Below, one piece after another: positions 26,761-35,419 of a stretch of 64,000 nucleotides of DNA; the first letter of the stretch is position 1; each line of letters starts with the position of its first letter. The DNA lies in NCBI RefSeq assembly GCF_900177515.1, contig NZ_FXAK01000006.1, positions 1-64,000 of the forward strand. Reading direction: 5' to 3'. Below the pieces are notes generated by a model that did not search any database, was not told the origin of the DNA, and saw only the letters and a program-made list of their open reading frames with translations. This stretch comes from Azospirillum oryzae (GTDB taxonomy: Bacteria; Pseudomonadota; Alphaproteobacteria; Azospirillales; Azospirillaceae). Position numbers and translations under genes: made by a program.

Positions 26761-27005
26761 CACGTTGGCACACCCTGGCGTCGGCGCTCGCCGGCTGCCT
26801 CCCTGAGAAAGAATTTCAGCACGCCGCCACCCGCCTGACCGGGTCACGCTAGAGGCGCTGACGGTCAGCAAGCGTGCCGACATCCTCGCAGGGCAGTTCG
26901 AGGAAGGGTCAGGATGGCGGGAACTGTCCGATCCGGCACCTCCGGTCTGCATCCCACCAGCCCCGGCCATCGTCCCGGCGGAAATGCCTGTGTGTCCCCC
27001 TCTGG

Positions 27006-28262
27006 TCAGGGCTTCCTGCCGGTCCGCCGCGGCGCGATCACGGCACCGATCCGGCTACGTGAGGTCCGCCCCACCCCGCTGTCTTCGGCAAAGTCGCGCC
27101 AGCGGTCCACCGCGCCGCGCACCTGATCGATGATGCCGGTGACGTCGGCCGGCGGAATGGAGAACTCTGCCGCCATCGCCCGCAGCTGCCGCTCGCCGGG
27201 ATCCCGCCCTTCGCCCAGGATGGCGGTGGAATGCTCGCCTCCGGGGCCGTCCGCATAGGTCAGGTCGTAGGCCGGCGCCAAGGACCAGCTGCCCGTCCGG
27301 TCCATCAGATAGGCGAACTGGCGGCCGTGATCATCCCGATTGTGGGCGAACACGTTGAAGGTGGCGCGCCGGAACATCTCGACCACCTGCCGGTGATCCT
27401 TGGTGAGCTGGAAGGTGAGGATCATCAGCGTCTTGTAGTCCAGGCTCGGCTGCCGGAAGTCGGCGTGGAGGTGGCCGCAGGCGGAGTGAAGGTGCAGCCG
27501 GCCAGCCGGACCGACACGGTCGAACCGCTGCGCTGCGAAGTAGGCGGGCGTCTTCGGACTTCCGCTCGGCAGCAGGCGGGTGGACGGCAGGGTCAAACCG
27601 GCGGCGCGCGCCATCCCGGCATAGGCCTGCTCGATCGGACCGATGTCCGCCGGATCGTCCCTGCCGCGGAACTTCACCAGCCAGTGCGACCAGCCCTCCG
27701 GCGCCACCAGGGCGCCATGGATCAGATCGCCGCTCTGATCGTCGCGGCAAACCACCGCCTTCGGCCGGGCGCCGCCGGGCGAGCCGCCCACCCGCAGCAA
27801 GGTGGGGAAGAGCGCCTCGGGCGCCCCTTTGAGCACCTGGCGGCTCTGTGCGGCGATCTGGTCGAGATCGATGGCGCCGGTGTCCACGGGCTCCTCAGTC
27901 TCCGGCCGGTAGACCAGGGCCCCCATCGCCCATTCTCCCATGCAGGCCAGCATGTCGAGGGGCGTCAGCGACAGGGGATTGATCTTGCTGGCGGCGGCCC
28001 GGCGATGAATCAGCAACCGCCCCCACCCGTCGGGCAGGCTGTCGTCGAACACGCCGTGGAGGCCGGAGAACGGCGCGTCCGGTCCTTGCAGAACGCCTGG
28101 GCGTGGGCTCCGCAGAAACCAGGACAGCATCCGGCCAGAGGCGAGGAAGGCGCCGTCAAACTCGACATAGGTTTTCCCGTCGCGGCTGGCGAGGCGGCCG
28201 ACGAGCTCCTCGTCCCCCTCTCCCCAACGCAGCGACACCGCCAGAACGCCGACATGCTTCAT
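27006..28262 (-). CDS. hipA: HipA-family serine/threonine kinase toxin
   Basis: A 418-residue protein matching HipA in length and order. The N-terminal couple_hipA-like part includes LSWFLRSPRPGVLQ and FDDSLPDGWGRLL. A GGSPGGARPKA Gly-rich loop (about 158-168) precedes the kinase core with FNVFAHNRDDHGRQFAYL (catalytic HNxDDH) and LAPAYDLTYA (metal-binding D). HipA phosphorylates glutamyl-tRNA synthetase in E. coli and causes persistence; the target here is unknown. Its ATG overlaps the hipB stop by four bases (ATGA), so the pair is translationally coupled. On a plasmid this serves as an addiction module. Confidence 0.88.
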   Translation of the reverse strand: MKHVGVLAVSLRWGEGDEELVGRLASRDGKTYVEFDGAFLASGRMLSWFLRSPRPGVLQGPDAPFSGLHGVFDDSLPDGWGRLLIHRRAAASKINPLSLTPLDMLACMGEWAMGALVYRPETEEPVDTGAIDLDQIAAQSRQVLKGAPEALFPTLLRVGGSPGGARPKAVVCRDDQSGDLIHGALVAPEGWSHWLVKFRGRDDPADIGPIEQAYAGMARAAGLTLPSTRLLPSGSPKTPAYFAAQRFDRVGPAGRLHLHSACGHLHADFRQPSLDYKTLMILTFQLTKDHRQVVEMFRRATFNVFAHNRDDHGRQFAYLMDRTGSWSLAPAYDLTYADGPGGEHSTAILGEGRDPGERQLRAMAAEFSIPPADVTGIIDQVRGAVDRWRDFAEDSGVGRTSRSRIGAVIAPRRTGRKP

Positions 28263-28570
28263 CGGACCACCGTCCGGCGCTTGCCCCGCTGGCGCTTTGG
28301 ACGGTCGATCACCTCATCAAGGCTGCGGAATTCCGGTTCCGGAAACAGCGCGCCGAACGCCTCGATCGCGTCGAGCACGACGGCGACACGGATCAGCGCA
28401 TCGAACGCCAGTTTGCCGCTGGCTTCGAACCGCCGCAGCGTCCAGATGTTCACCCCGCTGCGGTCAGCGACCTCCTGCTGGGTGAGCCCAAGGGCGACCC
28501 GCCGGGCGCGGGCGCGGGCGGCCACACTCCGCGCCACATCCCCAGGGGCCATGAGGCTGAGTGGGATCAT
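28259..28570 (-). CDS. hipB: HipB-family antitoxin (Xre-type HTH repressor)
   Basis: A 103-residue protein with a Cro/CI-type helix-turn-helix (RRVALGLTQQEVADRSGVNI followed by WTLRRFEASG, about residues 24-53). It sits directly upstream of and overlaps hipA. HipB binds HipA and represses the operon. A perfect palindrome just upstream (28603-28618) is the likely operator. The start may be 28570 or the second ATG at 28552. Confidence 0.87.
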   Translation of the reverse strand: MIPLSLMAPGDVARSVAARARARRVALGLTQQEVADRSGVNIWTLRRFEASGKLAFDALIRVAVVLDAIEAFGALFPEPEFRSLDEVIDRPKRQRGKRRTVVR

Positions 28571-28602
28571 CAGGCAACTTATTCCAAAGATTTTGCTTTA
28601 AG

Positions 28603-28618
28603 TTGGATTATGATCCAA
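28603..28618. promoter_or_regulatory. HipB operator candidate
   Basis: TTGGAT-TATG-ATCCAA is a perfect palindrome with 6-bp arms, 33 bp upstream of the first hipB start, in AT-rich promoter-like DNA. HipB-type repressors bind GGAT/ATCC half-sites (E. coli operator TATCC-N8-GGATA), although the half-site order here is reversed with a shorter spacer. Confidence 0.55.
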
Positions 28619-28744
28619 TCTATGGTCGGACACAAGGCAACGTCCGCTCAAACGTACCTGCGGCGACGCGTGCCAACGTTCCTCCTGGAGGGGCCGCTGT
28701 GCTGGCCTCGGACCAGTCCGGCCAGCATCCCCAGGATCTGCTCT

Positions 28745-29060
28745 TCAGATCCGGATGCGCTCGACCTCATCCAGGCTGACCCGATCGCCGCAGCGGTCGT
28801 AGAGCTGAGTGGTGCGGGTAGAGGCGTGGTTGGCCATCGCTGCGGCAGTTTCCAGCGTGCCGCCGTTGGCCAGGTAGGCGGTGATGCCTGTGGCAGCCGA
28901 GCGGGATGGCAAAGCCGGCAGTCGCGGCCCGTCGCTGCACCATGGCGTGGGCGCTTGCTTGCGGCAACGGCCAAGTGGACAGCCAGCCGGTGCCGCGGCC
29001 GATCGTGCGAAACAGCGATCCCTTGGGGTCGTCGCGCAAACCGCTGCCGTCCAGGTATGC
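28745..29060 (-). pseudogene. truncated, frameshifted tyrosine recombinase
   Basis: The minus strand reads LDGSGLRDDPKGSLFRTIGR and PLPQASAHAMVQRRAATAG, closely matching the intact recombinase at 29711-30667. A loss of roughly 14 bases near 28890 removes the HxxR motif and shifts the frame, after which the end (NGGTLETAAAMANHASTRTT, then DRCGDRVSLDEVERIRI) resumes. The 5' half of the gene is absent. It lies just to the left of the hairpin-ended cassette, so the cassette is flanked by direct copies of the recombinase 3' half. Confidence 0.8.
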
Positions 29061-29078
29061 CTTCAGAGACGGGGATCT

Positions 29079-29704
29079 GAGTAGCAACGGAACAGAAAGT
29101 CCGATTGGACCGGGATGGCTGTATGGAAACCTCGCTGTTGAGGTTTCCATACAGCCAATCATCAATCATCCTAGCGTTCGTCGTCTAACACTATATCGAC
29201 TGTGAAACTCTGGACTACATCTAAGCCGCCGCTATCTAGATCTTCATAATTCAAGCAACCCTCCGGGTATTCGGATACTTCAATCCTTACGGTGCGGATT
29301 TCACCCCAGATTTCTACTTCTACTTCCGCCACATGGAAAATTTCTGCACCCATTTCCCTGTCTTCGTCGATGACATCGCTTTGGAAGTCCAGCTCGCTTG
29401 CTTTGATAGTTAATTGCTCTCCCGTTTCCCGGTCTTGCAAGATCAGTTCCCCTTTAACAACAACACTCATGTCCCGCGCCTTTCCTGTAGATTACAAGCG
29501 CCAATGCACACGCCACCGTAGTTGGCCGGCGCGAGGCTGCTGGCCGTATGTGGTACCCCGATTAGATTTTCCTAGCTGGACACTGCGTCCTGGGGGCGTA
29601 ACCGGAAAGCCCTGTCGGATTGGTCGGCTGCACGGAAACCATGGAAGAAAGGTTTTCCGTGCAGTCCTTCCACTCGAATGGGAATTTCTGTTCCGCTGCT
29701 ACTC
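29079..29704. mobile_element. 626-bp hairpin-ended cassette with one gene
   Basis: Terminal inverted repeats of 20 bp with one mismatch (GAGTAGCAACGGAACAGAAA at 29079-29098; inverted at 29685-29704). Inside each, after 17-20 bp, lies a strong hairpin: 29116-29157 with perfect 18-bp arms and a 6-base loop, and 29628-29664 with 13-14 bp arms and one bulge. The two hairpins share the GGAAA-CC core but differ in their outer bases. The only gene is 29171-29470. Its base composition is clearly lower in GC than the surroundings. The right end is 6 bp from the stop codon of an intact tyrosine recombinase. No direct target duplication is evident. Confidence 0.6.
29171..29470 (-). CDS. hypothetical acidic protein in the hairpin cassette
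   Basis: A 99-residue, strongly acidic protein (MSVVVKGELILQDRETGEQL, then a DFQSDVIDEDREMG stretch, then alternating strands VAEVEVEIWGEIRTVRIEVS and a VDIVLDDER end). It looks like an all-beta small domain. GGAAAGG about ten bases upstream supports the start. No family is recognised. Its lower GC content and its position between inverted hairpins mark it as recently acquired cargo. It could be an antitoxin-like or immunity protein because of its acidity, but nothing proves this. Confidence 0.6.
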   Translation of the reverse strand: MSVVVKGELILQDRETGEQLTIKASELDFQSDVIDEDREMGAEIFHVAEVEVEIWGEIRTVRIEVSEYPEGCLNYEDLDSGGLDVVQSFTVDIVLDDER

Positions 29705-29710
29705 ATCCCT

Positions 29711-30667
29711 CTAGATCCGGATACGCTCGACCTCGTCCTGGCTGACTCGGTCCCCGCGGCGGTCGTAGAGCTGGGTGGTGCGGGTGGAGGCGTGGTTGGC
29801 CATCGCTGCGGCGGTTTCCAGCGTGCCGCCGTTGGCCAGGTAGGCGGTGATGCCGGTAGCGCGGAAGCTGTGGCAGCCGAGTGGGGTGGCGATGCCGGCG
29901 GCAGCGGCCCGCCGGCGCACCATGGCGTGGGCGCTCGCCTGCGGCAGCGGCCGGTCGGACAGCCGGCCGGTACCGCGGCCGATCGTGCGGAACAGCAGCC
30001 CTTTGGGGTCGTCCCGCAAGCCGGTGCCGTCCAGGTAGGCCACCAGATAGTCTTCGAGCGTGTGGTGGCAGGGCAGCGCATGGGCCTTGCCCCCCTTCTC
30101 GCGCAGCCGCACCCACAGCCGGCGGTTCTGGGGATAGACGTCCTCCACCCGCATCGCCAGAGCGGCGCCGACGCGGGCGAAGCTGTAGACCATCAGCCCG
30201 ATCAGCGCGCGGTCGCGCAGGCCGATCACGGTCCTCCCATCGATGCTGTCGAGCAGCGCCCGCGCCTCGGCCGGATCCAGCACCGGGGTTTTGCCGACCC
30301 GCACGACATGCCGGGGCCCCCGCACCGAGGCGGCTGGGTTTATCGCCACCACCTGCCCGATCACCAGCCAGTCAAACAGATGCCGTACCGCCGCCAAGCG
30401 CTGCTTGGCCGTCGGGGCCGTGTGGCTGCGCATCAGCCCCTCGATCCAGGTCGCGACGTGCAACGGCTGCACCGCGGTAAGCGACGGCACCCCGGCGGCC
30501 TCGCACCAGGCCAGGAACTCGCCGGCGGCCCACACGTAAGCCCGCCGGGTGTGGGGATTGCGGATCTCGGCCGCGAAGAACTCCAGAAACCGGACACTCG
30601 CCCGCTCACCGGCGGCGGCGACCAAGGAAGGCAAAACCAGCGAGGAGACAGGAACGAGTGTCGTCAT
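29711..30667 (-). CDS. tyrosine recombinase (XerC/D-like)
   Basis: About 318 residues. The N-terminal core-binding domain (RFLEFFAAEIRNPHTRRAYV and AAGEFLAWCEAAGV) is followed by the catalytic domain with Arg in YSFARVGAALAMRVEDV, Lys in VRLREKGGKAHALP, the HxxR box HSFRATGITAY, His in MANHASTRTTQ and Tyr in QLYDRRGD. All catalytic residues are present. Its 3' half is the parent or sister of the remnants at 26562 and 28745. The start at 30667 is the first ATG in the domain-compatible frame; no strong ribosome-binding site is visible. Its closeness to the hairpin cassette suggests it could act on the cassette ends. Confidence 0.85.
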   Translation of the reverse strand: MTTLVPVSSLVLPSLVAAAGERASVRFLEFFAAEIRNPHTRRAYVWAAGEFLAWCEAAGVPSLTAVQPLHVATWIEGLMRSHTAPTAKQRLAAVRHLFDWLVIGQVVAINPAASVRGPRHVVRVGKTPVLDPAEARALLDSIDGRTVIGLRDRALIGLMVYSFARVGAALAMRVEDVYPQNRRLWVRLREKGGKAHALPCHHTLEDYLVAYLDGTGLRDDPKGLLFRTIGRGTGRLSDRPLPQASAHAMVRRRAAAAGIATPLGCHSFRATGITAYLANGGTLETAAAMANHASTRTTQLYDRRGDRVSQDEVERIRI

Positions 30668-30809
30668 GGGGCAATCAGTCCGGCAGGGAGCGTCACAGGT
30701 GACGGTCGCGCTTCGAAGGCACAGAACGCGCAATGCTGTCGGCAGCACTGATTTCGTGCGAAGGTGCGAACGTATTGTACATCCTTCACCACCGGGGGGA
30801 CCCTGGTCC

Positions 30810-32528
30810 ATGGATCAGCGCTCCAGACCGTCCACACCGCTTGCCACGCTCACGAAAGCGCTTGCGCAGATCTCACGGGCCCGGAGCACAGACGACGTCG
30901 TCGCGACCATCCGTGCCTGCGCCCGGTCTCTGATCGGCTGCGAAGGCATCTCCGTCGTCCTGAAAGAGGGCAGCCTCTGCCATTATGTGGAGGAGGACGC
31001 GATTGGGCCGCTCTGGAAGGGGCAGAAATTTCCCGCCTCCGCCTGCATCAGCGGATGGACGATGATCCATCGGAAAACGGCTATCATCCCTGATGTCACG
31101 GTGGATGATCGCATCCCGCGCGAGATCTACAGCAATACCTTCGTGCGCGCGGTCGCAATGGCGCCGGTCCGTATCGACAATCCCATCGCGGCGATTGGGG
31201 CTTACTGGTCACAGCCCTACACGCCGGACGCTTGGGAAGTGGAGACGCTCGAAGCGCTCGCGGACGCTGCCGCGACGGCCTTGGAGACCTCCGAGGTGAT
31301 CGCGGCGCTGAAGACCGAACAGGTCCGTCTGCCTGGATCGGAAGGAACAAGCACTGCAGAAGACCTCTCCGAGGCAATCGGAGCAGTCGCCGGCATTGCA
31401 GCCGTACCGACCATTCTCGATGTCGTGCTGCGCATGACGGGCATGGGCTTCGCGGCCGTCGCCCGTGTGACGGAAACGCGGTGGGTCGCCTGCCAAGTGC
31501 TCGATCCGGTGGGTTTTGGCCTGAAGCCAGGCGATGAGTTGCCGATCGAGAGCACGCTCTGCAACGAGATCAGAAGCCATCGCCAGACCATCGTCTTCGA
31601 CGACGCCGTGGAGGACGCGCAATATTGTGACCACCATACCCCGCGAATCTACGGGTTGAGGAGCTACATTTCCGAGCCAATCATCCTGGCGGACGGCGCG
31701 TTCTGGGGCACGCTCTGCGCCATCGATCCGACCCCTGCCAAGGTCAACAACCCGGAGGTGCTGGGTGCCTTCAGGCTGTTCGCCGAACTGATCGCCCATC
31801 ATCTCGACGCAGGGGTTCGCCTCAGAGCGACGACCGCTTCGCTCGAGCGGGAGCGGGAACTTGCAGAATTGCGCGAGCAGTTCATTGCGGTGCTGGGGCA
31901 CGACCTGCGCAATCCCATTGCAGCGCTGGAGGCCGGAACCACCCGCCTGCTGAAGGAGGGCTGGACCAGCCGAAGCCCGCTGGTGCTCAAGCTGATGAAG
32001 GCGAGCCTCTCGCGGATGACCGGCCTGGTCGAAAACGTTATGGATTTGGCGCGGGCGCGGATGGGTGGCGGAATCACCCTTGTGGTGACGGCGGATGATC
32101 TCACGACGACGCTCCAGCATGCCGTCGATGAAATGCGGATCGCGCATCCGGGCCGCGAGATCGCGGCGGCCTTCGACCTGCCTGCGATCATCCCTGTCGA
32201 TCATCTTCGCCTCGCCCAGATGCTGTCCAACCTGCTGTCGAACGCCATCACCCATGGCTCCGAAAGGATGCCGGTCAGCATCACGGCGACCGTCATCGAG
32301 GACGAGCTGAACATTTGCGTGGTCAATGGAGGGCGCCCCATTCCGCCCCAGCAGTTCGATAAGCTCTTCCTGCCGTTCAAGCGGGGCGAAGGGAGGGCCG
32401 GGAGCCAGGGGTTGGGCTTGGGGCTCTACATCGCGTCGCAGATTGCCCAAGCCCACGACGGCAGGATTGACGTGCGCTCCGACACCAATGAGACGAGCTT
32501 CACGTTCAGGATGCCGTTGAAAAGCTAG
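30810..32528 (+). CDS. GAF-GAF sensor histidine kinase
   Basis: A 572-residue soluble kinase. Two GAF-type sensor domains (about 15-165 and 180-340; the second contains VFDDAVEDAQYCDHH and FWGTLCAIDPTP) precede a HisKA dimerisation domain with H-box FIAVLGHDLRNPIAALE (about 365) and an HATPase domain (LLSNAITHGSE N-box, GLGLGLYIASQIA G-box). The start at 30810 has a G-rich ribosome-binding site upstream. The region 30668-30809 separates it from the divergent recombinase gene and must hold both promoters. No response regulator gene is adjacent; the next kinase's receiver domain could be a partner. Confidence 0.85.
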   Translation: MDQRSRPSTPLATLTKALAQISRARSTDDVVATIRACARSLIGCEGISVVLKEGSLCHYVEEDAIGPLWKGQKFPASACISGWTMIHRKTAIIPDVTVDDRIPREIYSNTFVRAVAMAPVRIDNPIAAIGAYWSQPYTPDAWEVETLEALADAAATALETSEVIAALKTEQVRLPGSEGTSTAEDLSEAIGAVAGIAAVPTILDVVLRMTGMGFAAVARVTETRWVACQVLDPVGFGLKPGDELPIESTLCNEIRSHRQTIVFDDAVEDAQYCDHHTPRIYGLRSYISEPIILADGAFWGTLCAIDPTPAKVNNPEVLGAFRLFAELIAHHLDAGVRLRATTASLERERELAELREQFIAVLGHDLRNPIAALEAGTTRLLKEGWTSRSPLVLKLMKASLSRMTGLVENVMDLARARMGGGITLVVTADDLTTTLQHAVDEMRIAHPGREIAAAFDLPAIIPVDHLRLAQMLSNLLSNAITHGSERMPVSITATVIEDELNICVVNGGRPIPPQQFDKLFLPFKRGEGRAGSQGLGLGLYIASQIAQAHDGRIDVRSDTNETSFTFRMPLKS

Positions 32529-32742
32529 AGGGGGGATGTCCGACGGGCGGTGTTTACCGTAAGGCAGTCCGCCGGTTCAGCCCGACGTCAGCCGACGGAA
32601 TCAACATGCCGGCGTCGACGGGGGCACGACACGAAAGTGCGCGGATTGCTCGGGATGTGTGATCGACCTAACCGCAAAACCTGGATGCCATCCCTGTGGC
32701 CTACAGCAAAGGTCAGCCTCTGTTCCTGCTGCAAGGTCGTCT

Positions 32743-34284
32743 ATGGTCACGGACCAAAAACCACACTCCGGAGCCATCGTGTTTCGCGCCAAGATGCTCG
32801 GCACCTCCGTGCGTGCGCGCATTGTGCTTCTGGTGTTGGCCTGTCTCGTGCCCATGATCGTCTTCTGCACGGGCTTGAGCCTGCATTTCGTCCGCGTCCA
32901 GAACGACCACCTCGAAGAGCAGGTGACCGAAAATGTTTTCGCGCTGTCCCAGAACGTCGACCGCTACATCAGCGAGGCCCAGGTTGCGTTGGAGCTCCTG
33001 GCGACCTCGCCGGCGCTGCGCGCGGGCGACCTCGAAACTTTTCACGCACAGACCGTCGAGGCCGCCAAGATTAGGGGCACGGGCATCGTGCTGCTCGACA
33101 CCACAGGGCAGCAGCTCACCAGCACCAACCGCCCTTTTGGCGCCCCCCTGCCGCGTAGGACCGAACTGGAGACCCTAAACCGGGTGATCGCCACCGCCCG
33201 TCCGCAGATTTCCGATCTCATCACCGCCGCTATCCTGAAGCGCCCCATCCTGTCGGTCGAGGTGCCGGTCCTGGTCGACGGCCAAGTGCGTTATATCCTT
33301 GCCATGGGCATCACGCCGGATGCCATCAGCGGCATCGTCCGGTCTCAACGCCGGCCCGACGAGTGGATCGCCGCCGTTTTCGACCGCAAGGCGATCACCG
33401 TCGGGCGATCCCACGATCCCGAGGCGTTGGTCGGTCAGCCGGCGATTCCGAGCTTCCTCAAGGTTCTGGAGCAGGCCAGCAACGGGGCTGGCTACCAGAT
33501 GATCAGCCGGCAAGGGCGCCCGATCAGTGTGTCGTACATGCGCTCACCGGTCACCGGGTGGGTCTCCGTGATCGCCGTGCCGCAGGAGGTGCTGGAAGCC
33601 CCGGTTCTCCAGCAGACCGCCCTACTCACCGGGTTGGCGATCGTCACCATCGCGCTTGGGGTGGCGTTGGCCGGAAGCGTTGCCCGCAGCATCACACGGC
33701 CTCTGCTGAGATTGGCCGAGCAGGCGTCCCATTCGGCGCCGACCTTCAACTGGATGCCCTACGGCATCGCCGAATTCAACACGCTTGCCGATGCCCTGGC
33801 GACCCGCGAGGAGCAGCGCGACGCCGCCATGGCCGATCTGCGCGCGAGCGAGGCCCGGTTCCGCCAACTGGCCGACAACGCCCCGGTGATGGTGTGGGTC
33901 ACCGGACCGGACGGACGGTGCAGCTATCTGTCCCGCTCCTGGTGCGAGTTCACCGGTCAGAGCGAGGAAAACGGGCTCGGCTTCGGCTGGCTCGATGCGC
34001 TGCATCCGGAGGACCGCGCCCACAGCGAAGAAATCTTCAGGCTTGCCAACGCACAACAGTCGATGTTTCGGGTCGAATACCGCCTGCGGCGTGTCGACGG
34101 CGGATACAGCTGGGTGATCGATGCCTCGACCCCTTGGTTCAGCGACGACGGCCGGTTTCTCGGCTTCATTGGTTCCGTGCTCGACATCACCGAGATGCGC
34201 GAGATCCGGTCAACGCTCGAGGCACGGGTCGCGGAGGAGGTCTCCGTGCGTCTGAAAGCCGAGGAGCATCTGCGTCAGGCGTAG
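32743..34284 (+). CDS. membrane sensor half of an amber-split hybrid kinase
   Basis: Two transmembrane helices (about residues 20-40, IVLLVLACLVPMIVFC, and about 290-312, LLTGLAIVTIALGVALAG) enclose a periplasmic Cache-like sensor. A HAMP-like linker (SITRPLLRLAEQAS) and a PAS domain (FRQLADNAPVMVWVTGPDGR to the FIGSVLDITE PAC end) follow. The protein ends after EEHLRQA at a TAG (34282-34284). The next codons AAG ATG continue in frame into a kinase. Family members read RQAQKMEALG here, so the stop replaces a Gln codon. A start at 32743 has AAGG upstream. Without the second half it would be a sensor with no output. Confidence 0.78.
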   Translation: MVTDQKPHSGAIVFRAKMLGTSVRARIVLLVLACLVPMIVFCTGLSLHFVRVQNDHLEEQVTENVFALSQNVDRYISEAQVALELLATSPALRAGDLETFHAQTVEAAKIRGTGIVLLDTTGQQLTSTNRPFGAPLPRRTELETLNRVIATARPQISDLITAAILKRPILSVEVPVLVDGQVRYILAMGITPDAISGIVRSQRRPDEWIAAVFDRKAITVGRSHDPEALVGQPAIPSFLKVLEQASNGAGYQMISRQGRPISVSYMRSPVTGWVSVIAVPQEVLEAPVLQQTALLTGLAIVTIALGVALAGSVARSITRPLLRLAEQASHSAPTFNWMPYGIAEFNTLADALATREEQRDAAMADLRASEARFRQLADNAPVMVWVTGPDGRCSYLSRSWCEFTGQSEENGLGFGWLDALHPEDRAHSEEIFRLANAQQSMFRVEYRLRRVDGGYSWVIDASTPWFSDDGRFLGFIGSVLDITEMREIRSTLEARVAEEVSVRLKAEEHLRQA

Positions 34285-34287
34285 AAG

Positions 34288-35409
34288 ATGGATGCCCTGG
34301 GCAAGCTTACCGGCGGCGTGGCCCACGACTTCAACAACCTTCTCCAGGCGCTATCGGGTTGCCTGCACATGGTGGAGCGGCGGGCACAGGACCCGGCCAT
34401 CAACGAGTTGCTCGCTGCCGGTTGGCAGACCATCGGCCGTGGGGCCAAGCTCGTGCAACAGCTGATGGCCTTCGCGCGTCGCGAGGCGGTGCAGTCGCGC
34501 ACTTTGAACCTGGCCGATCAATTCATCCTGATGAACGACATGATGTCCCAGGCGTTGCGGGGACGAGCGCATTTAAACCTGGAACTCTCCCAAGGGCTGT
34601 GGTCCGTGGAGGTCGAGCCCACACAGTTCGAGATGGCTGTGGTTAATCTTCTGATCAACGCGCGCGACGCGATGCCGTCGGACGGCTGCGTCACCGTACG
34701 GGCGGAAAATGTCAGGCTATCCTCCGATGCCGCAAATGGGTTGAGTGGAGACTTCGTGCGGTTGTCCGTCACCGACACGGGCAACGGGATGCCGCCCGAT
34801 GTGCTAGCGCACGCATTCGACCCCTTTTTCACGACCAAGGAGGTCGGCAAGGGCACGGGGTTGGGGCTGGCGCAGGTCTACGGCTTTACCCGGCAGGCTG
34901 GTGGCAGTGCCTGGATCGACAGCAAGGAGGGCAAGGGGACCACGGTGCATATCCTCCTTCCTGCCTCCTCCGCCACCGCTCAGCCAACCATCGAACGGTT
35001 CGGCGGGGACGCGTCCTGTAGACAGCCCGGCGCACGAATTCTGGTGGTCGAGGATGATCCGATCATCGCGATCACGGTGGCCGCGGCCCTGGAAGACGCA
35101 GGATTCGTTGTGCAGCACGTATCCACGGCGGACGAGGCGCTACCAATTGTGCAAGCCGGAGATCTCGACCTGCTGTTCAGCGACATCGTTATGCCGGGCA
35201 CCATGAACGGGTTGGATCTGGTGAAGGAAGTGCAGCGGCTGTGGCCGACCCTGCCGATCCTTCTCGCCACCGGCTACAGTGACGACATCGCGAGCGTCTC
35301 CGGACTCCAGGTCCTGAGTAAGCCCTACCGCATCGACCTGCTGGTCGGCCGGGTCAACGCCCTTCTGGCTGGAAGCCAGACGGTTGAGCAAGCGTCGCTC
35401 ACCGCGTAG
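34288..35409 (+). CDS. kinase-receiver half of the amber-split hybrid kinase
   Basis: A 373-residue frame in phase with the upstream sensor. It opens MDALGKLTGGVAHDFNNLLQ (HisKA H-box with the phospho-His), has an HATPase domain (LLINARDAMP, DTGNGMP, FFTTKEVGKGTGLGLAQVYG) and a C-terminal receiver domain (ILVVEDDPIIAI, phospho-Asp in LLFSDIVMPG, KPYR). The ATG lies three bases after the amber codon, so reinitiation could yield a separate soluble kinase. No good ribosome-binding site of its own is at the right distance. A 54-base perfect hairpin lies just downstream. Confidence 0.78.
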   Translation: MDALGKLTGGVAHDFNNLLQALSGCLHMVERRAQDPAINELLAAGWQTIGRGAKLVQQLMAFARREAVQSRTLNLADQFILMNDMMSQALRGRAHLNLELSQGLWSVEVEPTQFEMAVVNLLINARDAMPSDGCVTVRAENVRLSSDAANGLSGDFVRLSVTDTGNGMPPDVLAHAFDPFFTTKEVGKGTGLGLAQVYGFTRQAGGSAWIDSKEGKGTTVHILLPASSATAQPTIERFGGDASCRQPGARILVVEDDPIIAITVAAALEDAGFVVQHVSTADEALPIVQAGDLDLLFSDIVMPGTMNGLDLVKEVQRLWPTLPILLATGYSDDIASVSGLQVLSKPYRIDLLVGRVNALLAGSQTVEQASLTA

Positions 35410-35419
35410 TGTCCCACCT

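Noticed and set aside
29079..29704. Cassette considered as a classical integron gene cassette
   Set aside because: No R-box/L-box (GTTRRRY) attC core sites were recognised, the ends are inverted rather than direct, and the adjacent recombinase lacks the integron-integrase insert as far as can be seen.
1281..34284. Genome-wide recoding of TAG
   Set aside because: TAG ends the recombinase at 2371-3468, the GAF kinase (32528) and the kinase-receiver frame (35409) at natural family ends, so it is an ordinary stop here. Only occasional suppression remains possible.
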